From Candidatus Dormiibacterota bacterium (GTDB lineage Bacteria > Chloroflexota > Dormibacteria > Aeolococcales > Bog-877), in NCBI GenBank assembly GCA_027306655.1, contig DAHUZL010000160.1, positions 1 through 46,956 of the forward strand: DNA of 46,956 bases, given 5' to 3'. Positions within the stretch are counted from its first letter, which is position 1. Each line of letters opens with the position of its first letter. The notes under the pieces were generated by a model that worked only from the letters and a program-made list of their open reading frames with translations, did not search any database and was not told the origin of the DNA. The position numbers were made by a program, and so were the translations under genes. Shown here piece after piece: positions 40,032 through 46,956 of this stretch.

Positions 40032-41948
40032 ATGCCCGATCTGGCGTCCGAGTTCGCCCACGCCCTGGCCCGAGCGGCGGCCGCACTGGGAGCCCCCGAC
40101 GGGGTGGACATCGGCGTGGAGCCGTCGGGAGAGCCCACCGCCGGGGACCTCTCGTCGCCGGTGGCGCAGCGGCTCGCCCGCCACCTCCGCCGGCCGCCGA
40201 TCGTGATCGCTGCCGAGCTCGCCGAGGCGGTGACCGCGGCCGGGATCCCCCACGTCGCCCTGGTGACCGTGAGCGGCCCCGGCTACGTGAACCTCCGTCT
40301 CGACGACGCCACCTATGCCCCCGCCGTGATCGCCGAGGCGCTGGCGCCCGCGGACGAGCGTCTGCTGGCGCCGGCCCGGGAGCGGGCCGGCAAGACCATC
40401 GTCGAGCACACCCAGGTCAACCCCAACAAGGCGGCCCACGTGGGCCATCTCCGCAATGCCTGCATCGGCGACACCATCACCCGCGTGCTGCGGGCGCGGG
40501 GGGTGCCGGTGGAGGTGCAGAACTACATCGACGACACCGGGGTGCAGGTGGCCGACGTGGTGGTCGGCCTCCGGCGGCTCGCCCTCAGCCAGGGCCGGGA
40601 TGAGCCGTTCGACCAGTTCTGCTCTCGGGTGTACGTCGAGATCTGCCGGCGCTACGAGGCCGAACCGGCGCTGGTGGAGGAGCGCCGTCGGACGCTCCAG
40701 GCGATCGAGGCCCGGGAGCAGCCGATCGCCGCGGAGGCGCGCGCGGTCACCACCCGGATCGTGGAGGCCAACCTCGCCACCATGGCGCGCCTCGGCATCG
40801 ACTACGACCTCCTCACCTGGGAGTCCGACATCCTGGAGCTCGGCTTCTGGCGGGCCGCCTTCGCCGAGATGCGGCGCGCCGAGATCCTGGAGCACCCGCT
40901 GGTCGGTCCGCTGGCCGGATGCTGGGTGCTGCCCAGGTCGGCGGTCGGCGAGTCCGGCGACGACGACGCCGGCGAATCCGGCGACAGCGCGAGCGGGGGC
41001 CCGGGGGCGGCGCGGGTGCTCGTCAAGAGCGACGGGGTCGCCACCTACACCGCCAAGGACGTCGCCAACCATCTGTGGAAGTTCGGCCTCCTGGAACAGG
41101 ACTTCCACTATCGCCGGTGGGCCCCGGGCGGGCCCGCCACCAGCAGCGCGGTGGCCGCCGACGGTGACCTGCCGGGCGGTCGGTTCGGCCACGGCGATCG
41201 AGTCGTCAACGTCATCGACCAGCGCCAGAGCGCCCCCCAGCTGGCGGTCCGAGAGGCGCTGCGGCGGCTCGGCCACCGCGCTCAGGCCGACGCCCTCCAC
41301 CACCTCGCCTATGAGGTCGTCGCCCTCTCCCCCGCCGCCGCTCGCAGCCTCGGCGTCGACACCGACGACGGCCGGTCGATGTATGCGATGAGTGGCCGTC
41401 GGGGAGCGGACGTCCGCGCCGACGCTCTGATCGACGAGGTGGGTCGGCGGGTGCGGGCGAAGGCCGGCGACGAGCGCACCGCCAACCGGCTGGCGGCGGC
41501 GGCGGTCCGCTACTACCTGCTCCGCTTCAGCCTCGGGGCGATCATCACCTTCGACTTCGACGAGGCGCTCCGCACCACCGGGAACACCGGCGTGTACCTC
41601 CAGTACGCCCACGCCCGGGCCTGCGGCATCCTCACCCGGGTCGCCCCCCTGAGCCTGCCCGAGCGGGCTCCCGCGCTGTCGGGACCGGAGCGCGAGCTGG
41701 TGAAGTGCATCGATCGCCTGCCGCAGGTGGTGGCGGCGGCGCATCGGTCCCTGGCGCCGGGCCTGGTGGCCACCTACGCGTTCCAGCTGGCAACCGCGTT
41801 CAACGACTTCTACGAGCACACCGGGCGGATCTACCGGATCGCGGACCCGGAGCTGCGCGGGTTCCGACGCGGCCTCGCCGACGCCGCCCGGGCGACCCTC
41901 GCCCGAGCCCTGGGCCTGCTCGGGATCGTCCCGCTCGACCGAATCTGA
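40032..41948 (+). CDS. argS: Arginyl-tRNA synthetase
   Basis: Class I synthetase charging tRNA-Arg. The N-terminal additional domain (~1-115) is followed by the catalytic fold with the HIGH-type motif HVGHLRNACIGD after VEHTQVNPNK. The KMSKS-like loop is degenerate (YAMSGRRGADV), as is usual for ArgRS. The C-terminal DALR anticodon domain (NTGVYLQYAHARACGIL...FYEHTGRIYRI) ends the protein. The ATG at 40032 is preferred to 40014. A Gly/Ser/Asp-rich insertion (VGESGDDDAGESGDSASGG) interrupts the catalytic domain at ~residues 305-325, and a second Gly/Ala insertion follows around 365-385. Confidence 0.95.
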   Translation: MPDLASEFAHALARAAAALGAPDGVDIGVEPSGEPTAGDLSSPVAQRLARHLRRPPIVIAAELAEAVTAAGIPHVALVTVSGPGYVNLRLDDATYAPAVIAEALAPADERLLAPARERAGKTIVEHTQVNPNKAAHVGHLRNACIGDTITRVLRARGVPVEVQNYIDDTGVQVADVVVGLRRLALSQGRDEPFDQFCSRVYVEICRRYEAEPALVEERRRTLQAIEAREQPIAAEARAVTTRIVEANLATMARLGIDYDLLTWESDILELGFWRAAFAEMRRAEILEHPLVGPLAGCWVLPRSAVGESGDDDAGESGDSASGGPGAARVLVKSDGVATYTAKDVANHLWKFGLLEQDFHYRRWAPGGPATSSAVAADGDLPGGRFGHGDRVVNVIDQRQSAPQLAVREALRRLGHRAQADALHHLAYEVVALSPAAARSLGVDTDDGRSMYAMSGRRGADVRADALIDEVGRRVRAKAGDERTANRLAAAAVRYYLLRFSLGAIITFDFDEALRTTGNTGVYLQYAHARACGILTRVAPLSLPERAPALSGPERELVKCIDRLPQVVAAAHRSLAPGLVATYAFQLATAFNDFYEHTGRIYRIADPELRGFRRGLADAARATLARALGLLGIVPLDRI

Positions 41949-41998
41949 TCCTCGGCCGGGTCCCCTGCTGGTGAGCCGGGGGGGCGACCGCCGCGGTG

Positions 41999-42004
41999 CA
42001 TACT
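41999..42004 (+). promoter_or_regulatory. -10-like CATACT before leaderless Lon-N gene
   Basis: CATACT ends 8 bases before ATG 42013; no Shine-Dalgarno precedes the start. Confidence 0.35.
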
Positions 42005-42012
42005 CTCCCGCG

Positions 42013-42669
42013 ATGCCGGAGATCGCCCTGTTCCCGCTCCACGTGGTGCTCTTCCCCCACATGCCCCTGGAGCTGCACGTGTTCGAGCCCCGCTATCGTT
42101 CGATGCTGCGCGACTGCGAGGACAACGGCTCCAGCTTCGGGGTGATCGCGATCCGCCGCGGCTCCGAGGTGGGCGGGCCGGCCGACCCGCACCGGGTGGG
42201 GACGCTGGCCCGCATCGAGGGGGTGGAGCGGCGCGCCTCGGGGTCGATCACGGTCCAGGTGGCGGGCAGCGCCCGCTTCGAGGTGGTCCGCCTCGACCGG
42301 CGCCGGCCGTACTTGACGGCCGAGGTCGCCTACCTGCGCGATCGCCTCGACGACGAGGGCGAGGCCCGCGCCGTGGCCCGGGCCGCCCTGCACAGCTTCG
42401 CCGCCTACGCCCGCATCCTCCGGCAGCTGGCGAGCCGGCCGGAGGGGCCGATCGACCTGCCCGATGACCCCGAGTTGCTCTCGTACCTCATCCCCGCCAC
42501 CCTGGCGATCGAGCTGCCGGCCAAGCAGCGGCTGCTGGAGATGGACGGCACGGTGGAGCGGCTGCGTGAGGCCCTGCGCCTGCTCCGCCGCGAGCGTGCG
42601 CTTCTCGACCATCAGCTCGCGCCCCCGGTCCTGACCGCGATCCGACCCTCACGGCAGAGCGCCAACTGA
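42013..42669 (+). CDS. Lon N-terminal-domain (LON substrate-binding) protein
   Basis: Stand-alone Lon-N domain of 218 residues, without ATPase or protease domains. The start EIALFPLHVVLFPHMPLELHVFEPRYRSMLRDCEDNGSSFGVIAIRRGSEVGG is diagnostic, with VGTLARIEGVERRASGSITVQVAGSARFEVVRL and the C-terminal helical bundle (LPAKQRLLEMDGTVERLREALRLL). Such proteins may bind or deliver proteins, but their role is not settled. The ATG at 42013 is used instead of the track start 41971. It follows argS by 64 bases. Confidence 0.9.
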   Translation: MPEIALFPLHVVLFPHMPLELHVFEPRYRSMLRDCEDNGSSFGVIAIRRGSEVGGPADPHRVGTLARIEGVERRASGSITVQVAGSARFEVVRLDRRRPYLTAEVAYLRDRLDDEGEARAVARAALHSFAAYARILRQLASRPEGPIDLPDDPELLSYLIPATLAIELPAKQRLLEMDGTVERLREALRLLRRERALLDHQLAPPVLTAIRPSRQSAN

Positions 42670-42714
42670 TCCCGGCCGGGATGCCCGGTCGCCCCCGGGG
42701 CAGGCGTCTCGCGG

Positions 42715-44223
42715 TCAGTGCAGGATGAGGATGAGGCGTTCCCCGGCCGGTCCCGTGAGGCTGCCGGGGAGGTACGACGGGCTCACCTGCACGGCGCGCG
42801 TCAGGTGCAGCGCGTACACGGCGGTGGCCCCGGTACCCCCGGTGGTCACCCCGGTGACCACCAGGCCCGGCGGGGGCGCCGGCACCGGGGTGCCGGGGCG
42901 GACTCCCTGGAGCTCCACGTCGAGCGTGGTGGCCCCGGCGAACCCGACCGTCGCCCGGGGGGCGCCCTGGCTGCCGATCAGCTGGAAGACGACCCAGAGT
43001 CCGTCGGGGTGCTCGCCGTATCGGGCGGTCTGGACGGTGTAGCCGGTGGCGGCGCCCCCCAGCGTGGTGGTGGCGGTGAGGGCGGGCAGGCTGCCCGCCC
43101 CGGGACCGGGACCCGTGGCGGGGGAGGTCGCCGCGGTCGGGGAGCTGCGGGCGGGGGAGGGAGCGGTGGTCGGCGAGGCGGCCGGGGGAGAGATGGCCGG
43201 GGTCGTCGCCACCGGGGGCCGACTCGGGTGGGTCGGGGGCCGCGTGGCGGGGTGGGACCGGGGCAGGGCCACGTGGAGGACGAGGAAGACCACCGCGAGC
43301 GCCACCGCCGCCGACGCGCCGACCCGCACCCCGGCGCTCTCGAGCAGGGCCGGCCGTCGACGCGGGGCCCGCCGGGGCGCCGTGGGGGCGCCGCGGCCGG
43401 GTCGATCGGGGCCGCCGCCCGCACCGCCGCCCGAGCCGCCACCGGCGCCGCTGGCGGATCCGCCGCCCGCAGCGCTGACCGGCGCCGCCTCCGTGGGACG
43501 GTCGCTCCGGCCCGCGGTCCTGGGAACCGCCTCCCTGGACCTCGCCCCCGGGCGGGCGCTGGCGACCACGATGGCGTCCGCGCCCGCCCCGGCCGCCGCG
43601 GCGATCCCGGTCTCCGCCGGCTCGGCGCGCGTCGGCGGCGTGTCGGCCGGGCGCTCGGCCGACGGGGGCGGGGGCGGGCTGGGGGCCACGGCCGCGGGGA
43701 AGGTCTCGGCCCGCGGGACGGCCGCCGCCGGGCGGAGGGGGTCATCCGGTACCGCGGGGGCGTGGAGGCCGTCCCCGAGCTCCGGCGCCGGCACCGGTGA
43801 CGGAGCGCGCCCTGCCCCCGCCGGCCGCCCCCGCACCTCCACCTCGACCCCGGGCGCGCCATCCGCCCCGTCTCCCGAGCGGTCGGTGAGGGCTCCGGCG
43901 AGGCTCGGGGGGTGCGGCGGGGGGGCGACCGAGGGGGCGGCCCGGTCCCGGGGGGCGGAGCGGGCCGCGCCGTCGACCACCGGCGCCGTACCCGTCGGCT
44001 CCGCCACCACCCGCGTCCGCTGGAGGAGGGCGTCGACGGTGCCGCCGGGCAGATGGATCCGCGGCAGGTTGGCGATCCGCTCGGTCTCCTCGCGCAGGTA
44101 CTGGAGGCCGATCTTGCAGCGCTCGCAGCCGACCAGATGGCTTTCCAGCTCCGCCTGGGTGGAGGTCGCCAGCTCCCCGTCGAGGGCACAGCTCAACGTC
44201 AGCAGGCTGCACTTGACGGTCAT
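42715..44223 (-). CDS. Zinc-finger anti-sigma factor with transmembrane segment and AMIN-like outer domain
   Basis: ATG 44223 overlaps the stop of the sigma gene (ATGA). Residues 1-45 form a zinc-binding anti-sigma domain: Cys12 (SCALDGEL) and His29-x3-Cys33-x2-Cys36 (ESHLVGCERCKIG). A ~230-residue Ala/Pro/Gly-rich disordered linker follows, then a basic stop (RRAPRRRP) and one membrane helix (~301-320: VGASAAVALAVVFLVLHVAL). A second Pro/Thr linker leads to an extracellular beta-rich domain (GYTVQTARYGEHPDGLWVVFQLIG...SYLPGSLTGPAGERLILILH) that looks AMIN-like. It should hold the ECF sigma inactive until an envelope signal is sensed. Confidence 0.82.
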   Translation of the reverse strand: MTVKCSLLTLSCALDGELATSTQAELESHLVGCERCKIGLQYLREETERIANLPRIHLPGGTVDALLQRTRVVAEPTGTAPVVDGAARSAPRDRAAPSVAPPPHPPSLAGALTDRSGDGADGAPGVEVEVRGRPAGAGRAPSPVPAPELGDGLHAPAVPDDPLRPAAAVPRAETFPAAVAPSPPPPPSAERPADTPPTRAEPAETGIAAAAGAGADAIVVASARPGARSREAVPRTAGRSDRPTEAAPVSAAGGGSASGAGGGSGGGAGGGPDRPGRGAPTAPRRAPRRRPALLESAGVRVGASAAVALAVVFLVLHVALPRSHPATRPPTHPSRPPVATTPAISPPAASPTTAPSPARSSPTAATSPATGPGPGAGSLPALTATTTLGGAATGYTVQTARYGEHPDGLWVVFQLIGSQGAPRATVGFAGATTLDVELQGVRPGTPVPAPPPGLVVTGVTTGGTGATAVYALHLTRAVQVSPSYLPGSLTGPAGERLILILH

Positions 44224-44744
44224 CAGAAGGCGATGTCCCGGTAGATCCCGCCGAATTCCCGTCGGGCCGCCGCGACCAGCCGGGCCGCGGTCTCCGGGGA
44301 GCACTCGAGGGCGATCCCCACGCCCTTGTAGTCGAGGCCGGCGAGGTCACGCAGGAGGAGCGCGGCGCGGCGGTCGACCGCCGTCGCCATCAGGGCCCGC
44401 TTGACGGTGTTCACGCGCGCCGCGGTGGCCACGTCGGCGCCCAGGCTGAGGAGCGGCACCGGCTTGCGGAACAGCTTGGCGATCCCCCGAGGTTCGGGGG
44501 GGAAGCGCTGCCGCTGCCGGCAGGCCCGGGTCACCGCCCGGAACAGGACGGCGACGCCCTCCCGCTCCAGGCTGGCCGAGGGGAATCGGCGCGCCTGGTG
44601 GATCCCGGCGGCGACGTAGTCGATCGCCTCCTGGGGATCCCCCACCAGATGGGTGGCGAAGGTCACCAGGGTGTCGACATGCTGGCGGACGAGGGCCTCC
44701 AGCGTGCTCGCGGCGGTCTCGGGCGGAGCTAGGACGGTGTTCAT
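44223..44744 (-). CDS. ECF-type RNA polymerase sigma factor
   Basis: A 173-residue sigma-70-family protein. Region 2 lies at ~15-85 (LEALVRQHVDTLVTFATHLVGDPQEAIDYVAAGIHQARRFPS...LFRAVTRACRQR) and region 4 at ~105-165 (RVNTVKRALMATAVDRRAALLLRDLAGLDYKGVGIALECSPETAARLVAAARREF), which carries the -35-binding helix-turn-helix. No region 1 or 3. ATG 44744 is chosen; an in-frame ATG 13 codons upstream is possible. TATGCT on the minus strand near 44770 could be its -10. It is coupled to the anti-sigma gene by a 1-base overlap. Confidence 0.85.
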   Translation of the reverse strand: MNTVLAPPETAASTLEALVRQHVDTLVTFATHLVGDPQEAIDYVAAGIHQARRFPSASLEREGVAVLFRAVTRACRQRQRFPPEPRGIAKLFRKPVPLLSLGADVATAARVNTVKRALMATAVDRRAALLLRDLAGLDYKGVGIALECSPETAARLVAAARREFGGIYRDIAF

Positions 44745-44841
44745 GACGGAGCGTGCGGTGGCACGCGAGCTCGGGCGCAGCATACCCAGCCCGAGGGCGG
44801 CGCGCAACCCGGGGCCGGGTCCGACACCGTCCTCCGGGGCG

Positions 44842-45618
44842 TCATGGGCGCTCGATGACGACCCATTCACCGTCGGCGAGGGCCGGCGCGGCGGCCCCGA
44901 CGGCCGCGAACGCCGCCGCCGGGATCCCGATGTCGGCGAGCCAGCAGACGCCCGTGACCCCCGCCGCCGCCGCCCGCAGGCACCCCGTCTTGGCCGCTCC
45001 GAGCATGGCCGTATCGGTGGCGGTGACGCAGGGGTCGCCGGGAGCGCCGCTGCCGGCATCCAGCCCGCTGGGCAGGTCGATGCTGAGAACCCTCGGGGGC
45101 CGGGCCCGGTTGAGGCAGCGGATGGCGGTCGCCTCCGGCTCCCGGGGATCACCCCGGCCCCCGGTGCCGAGGAGCCCATCGACCGCGACCCGGGCCCCCG
45201 CCAGCGCCGCGTCCACCGCGGCGCCGACGCCATCCCCCGCCACCGCCCAGTGGGCGTCGAGCGGGCCGCTCCGGGCGGCGGCCCAGTGCCCGGCGGCCGG
45301 CGGGGCCAGCCGACCCGGGTCTCCGACCAGGACCAGGCGGACGGGAACGCCCCAGCCGGCGAGGTGGCGGGCGGCCACCAGCGCATCGCCCCCGTTGTTC
45401 CCGCGGCCGGCCAGGACGGCCACCGGGCCCCCACCGGCCTCGGCGCGGATCCGGTGGGCGAGCCGGGCACACTGGAATCCGGCCACCGCCATCAGCCCGT
45501 CGGTGGCGACGCCCAGGTCGGCGGCGGCCCGGTCGAGGCCGGCGGCCTGGGCCGCATCGACCGACGTCGTCCGGGCGGGGCGGCTCAGCGCCGAGCGCCC
45601 ATCGTCGTGGCCACCCAC
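44842..45618 (-). CDS. nnrE: NAD(P)H-hydrate epimerase (YjeF N-terminal domain)
   Basis: Repairs damaged NAD(P)HX by interconverting its epimers. YjeF_N signature: GPVAVLAGRGNNGGDALVAARHLAGWGVPVRLVLVG, VAVDGLLGTGGRGDP, PRVLSIDLPSGLDAGSG, TATDTAMLGAAKTGCLRA and WLADIGIP. The start is placed at GTG 45618, which overlaps the end of the upstream gene by 34 bases; the huge track ORF upstream is a shadow. At 258 residues it is epimerase only. The ADP-dependent dehydratase partner (NnrD/CARKD), often fused, is not in this window. Confidence 0.86.
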   Translation of the reverse strand: MGGHDDGRSALSRPARTTSVDAAQAAGLDRAAADLGVATDGLMAVAGFQCARLAHRIRAEAGGGPVAVLAGRGNNGGDALVAARHLAGWGVPVRLVLVGDPGRLAPPAAGHWAAARSGPLDAHWAVAGDGVGAAVDAALAGARVAVDGLLGTGGRGDPREPEATAIRCLNRARPPRVLSIDLPSGLDAGSGAPGDPCVTATDTAMLGAAKTGCLRAAAAGVTGVCWLADIGIPAAAFAAVGAAAPALADGEWVVIERP

Positions 45619-46439
45619 GCCGGAACGTCCGGCCGGGGGTCCTCGACCGCCCCCGCCCACTCCACCCGGACCGGGTCCCCGATCCGAAGCCCGAGGGCGG
45701 CCGCGGCGCTCACCCCGTTGCCGGCGATCTCGAGGTGGCCGGCCTGGTTCCACACCAGGGCGAACCCGCGGGGGATGGCGGCATAGCTGGCGGCGACCCC
45801 GGCGACCCGGCGTCCGTCCTCCAGGGTGGCCGCGATCGGCACCGGCTCGTACCAGGGGGTGCGGGTGACGCTGAGGATGGCGTTGCCGAAGTGGTCGACC
45901 ACGAGGATGCGCGCCTCGGTGCCGAGGGCGTCGCCGCGGTCGCGGGAGCCCGGGAGCCCGACCGGGGCGGCCAGCGGCGGGCCGAGCTCCTCGAGTCGGA
46001 TCTCGCCGACGGCCAGCCGGGCTCCGATCGGAACGATCAGACCTCGGGCCGGGTCCGGGTCGGGGCCCGCGGGCCCCGGGGGGCGCAGGCGGATCGATTC
46101 CACCCGGACCGCGCGGCGGCGGCTGCCGCGGGTCCAGACATGGTGGAGGAGGCCGTTGTCGGGCGCCACCAGCAGCTGACGGTCCACCTCGGCCGCCACG
46201 ACGGGCCGATCGGTCCCCGCCCCGGGGTCGATGATCGCGCAGTGGACGGTGCCGGGGGGGAAGGCATGGACGGTGGCGGCGAGCCAGTAGGCCCCCACCG
46301 CCACGTTTCCGGGGGGGACGTCGTGGGTGAGCGTGACGACCTGGATCCCGGGCGCCGCCCGCCAGGCCTGACCGACCAGGGCGCCGGCGTAGCCGTCGCT
46401 GGTCCCGAAGTCCGTCAGCAGCGTGAGGCCGGCCGCCAT
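45585..46439 (-). CDS. SAM hydroxide adenosyltransferase (DUF62 / chlorinase-fluorinase fold)
   Basis: Hydrolyses S-adenosylmethionine with hydroxide to adenosine and methionine in characterised members. Motifs: N-terminal LTLLTDFGTSDGYAGALVGQ, THDVPPGNVAVGAYWLA, AIIDPGAGTDRPVVAAEVDRQLLVAPDNGLL (Asp/Arg of the water-activating group), and VDHFGNAILSV in the C-terminal barrel. Length 284 is as expected. The extended loop of fluorinases is not apparent, so halogenation is unlikely. ATG 46439 lies six or so bases after CAATGT, again suggesting a leaderless message. Coupled to nnrE by overlap. Confidence 0.88.
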   Translation of the reverse strand: MAAGLTLLTDFGTSDGYAGALVGQAWRAAPGIQVVTLTHDVPPGNVAVGAYWLAATVHAFPPGTVHCAIIDPGAGTDRPVVAAEVDRQLLVAPDNGLLHHVWTRGSRRRAVRVESIRLRPPGPAGPDPDPARGLIVPIGARLAVGEIRLEELGPPLAAPVGLPGSRDRGDALGTEARILVVDHFGNAILSVTRTPWYEPVPIAATLEDGRRVAGVAASYAAIPRGFALVWNQAGHLEIAGNGVSAAAALGLRIGDPVRVEWAGAVEDPRPDVPAWVATTMGARR

Positions 46440-46481
46440 ACGCGGACATTGTCAGGCACCGCCGCCGGGTTCGATCCCCCC

Positions 46482-46955
46482 TCAGGCGGTTCCGCCGACC
46501 CTGACCAGGACGGTGGCGGCGGCCAGCGTCCCCGGCAGCCGGACCAGAACCCGATAGGTGCCGGCGGGCAGCGCCCGTCCCGACCGCAGCCGGCCGGTCC
46601 ACCGGATGACAAAGCGCGACGATCGGGAGGGGGAGGCCGTGAGACCGAGGGCCCGATGCAGGGCCGGAGCCGGATCGACCGCCAGCCGCCCCGGCGTCAG
46701 CCCCGGCCCCTCCAGGGTCGCGGTGGGGACTCGACCGGCCGCGCATCCCCCGGTCGCCGCCAGCGCGATCGTCGTCGCCCGTCCGGCGGTGACCGTCACC
46801 CGGACGGGGGCGACCAGGTCGGCGCGGGGTGGCCCGCCCGGGCAGGCGTCGCGGGCCTTCGTCGCGCCGCCCGGGGCCGGCGCGACCGCCGCCGCGCTGA
46901 CCGGAGTCGGGTGGGACGCGGGACGGCGGGGACTCTGGGCCAGGGCACGCGGGGG
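46482..46955 (-). CDS. Envelope protein, 3' end only (5' end beyond window)
   Basis: The frame ending at 46482 is open to the window edge, so the GTG at 46799 in the track is probably internal. The outer part is Ala/Pro/Gly-rich linker (APAPGGATKARDACPGGPPRADL). The last ~105 residues contain Ig-like strand patterns (SRFVIRWTGRLRSGRALPAGTYRVLVRLPGTLAAATVLVRVGG), as in secreted FlgD-like or C-terminal beta-sandwich modules. Two or three cysteines occur. It is probably a surface protein; nothing more specific can be said. Confidence 0.5.
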   Translation of the reverse strand, partial: PPRALAQSPRRPASHPTPVSAAAVAPAPGGATKARDACPGGPPRADLVAPVRVTVTAGRATTIALAATGGCAAGRVPTATLEGPGLTPGRLAVDPAPALHRALGLTASPSRSSRFVIRWTGRLRSGRALPAGTYRVLVRLPGTLAAATVLVRVGGTA

Positions 46956-46956
46956 C

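Noticed and set aside
45585-46439. SAM-dependent fluorinase or chlorinase
   Set aside because: The motifs match the general DUF62 hydroxide adenosyltransferase group and no halogenase-type loop or organohalogen genes are visible.
44842-46746. Single 634-aa protein as drawn in the ORF track
   Set aside because: Only the C-terminal ~258 residues match NAD(P)HX epimerase; the upstream part is a shadow of the SAM hydroxide adenosyltransferase gene in another frame.

Overview
This is a very GC-rich bacterial chromosome window with short intergenic gaps and many GTG starts. Several genes have a -10-like hexamer only 7-8 bases before the start codon, which suggests leaderless transcripts. The gene set (rpsF-ssb-rpsR, serA next to a DUF1015 gene, FmdB, Lon-N protein, ECF sigma with zinc-finger anti-sigma, MDR, IclR, FadR and MarR proteins) fits a soil-type member of Chloroflexota / Candidatus Dormibacterota or a deep actinobacterial relative. 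That placement rests on overall gene style and was not checked against a database.

Layout. (1) 1-1500: two less GC-rich envelope or secreted genes of unknown function, the first cut by the window edge. (2) 1588-8168: a housekeeping block with tRNA-Val(CAC), a membrane protein, rpsF-ssb-rpsR, a methyltransferase, serA and DUF1015. (3) 8587-20978: a sugar or sugar-acid catabolic island. It is organised around a divergent promoter region with a perfect 21-bp palindrome. The minus arm carries IclR regulator, MDR dehydrogenase and aldehyde dehydrogenase. The plus arm carries a U32-like TIM-barrel protein, an ABC sugar-binding lipoprotein, two permeases, an IlvD/EDD dehydratase, an SMP-30 lactonase and a degenerate M24-like protein. 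Together these resemble a non-phosphorylative (Weimberg-type) sugar oxidation route in which one step has no obvious enzyme and no transporter ATPase is present. (4) 21388-22761: FmdB, thioredoxin and a leaderless gene of unknown function. (5) 22864-37508: an amine/amino-acid/peptide region with two DAO-family FAD oxidoreductases, a truncated VapBC-like pair, two paralogous orphan family-5 solute-binding lipoproteins, a FadR-type regulator, a threonine-synthase-like PLP enzyme, a decayed AAA ATPase, an ADP-forming acyl-CoA synthetase and a PYROXD2-like oxidoreductase. (6) 37486-39907: MFS exporter and MarR regulator, with a strong promoter and a candidate 58-aa small protein between them. (7) 40032-46956: argS, a Lon-N-domain protein, an ECF sigma/anti-sigma pair, an NAD(P)HX epimerase, a SAM hydroxide adenosyltransferase and the 3' end of an envelope gene that runs off the window.

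The most interesting items are the sugar island with its U32-like and M24-like proteins, the recurrent TAGACT/leaderless promoter architecture, the nested palindromic repeat at 32061-32128 beside a decayed ATPase gene, the acidic tail on ribosomal protein bS6, and the small ORF under a strong MarR-region promoter. No CRISPR array, prophage, transposase or complete defence system was seen.
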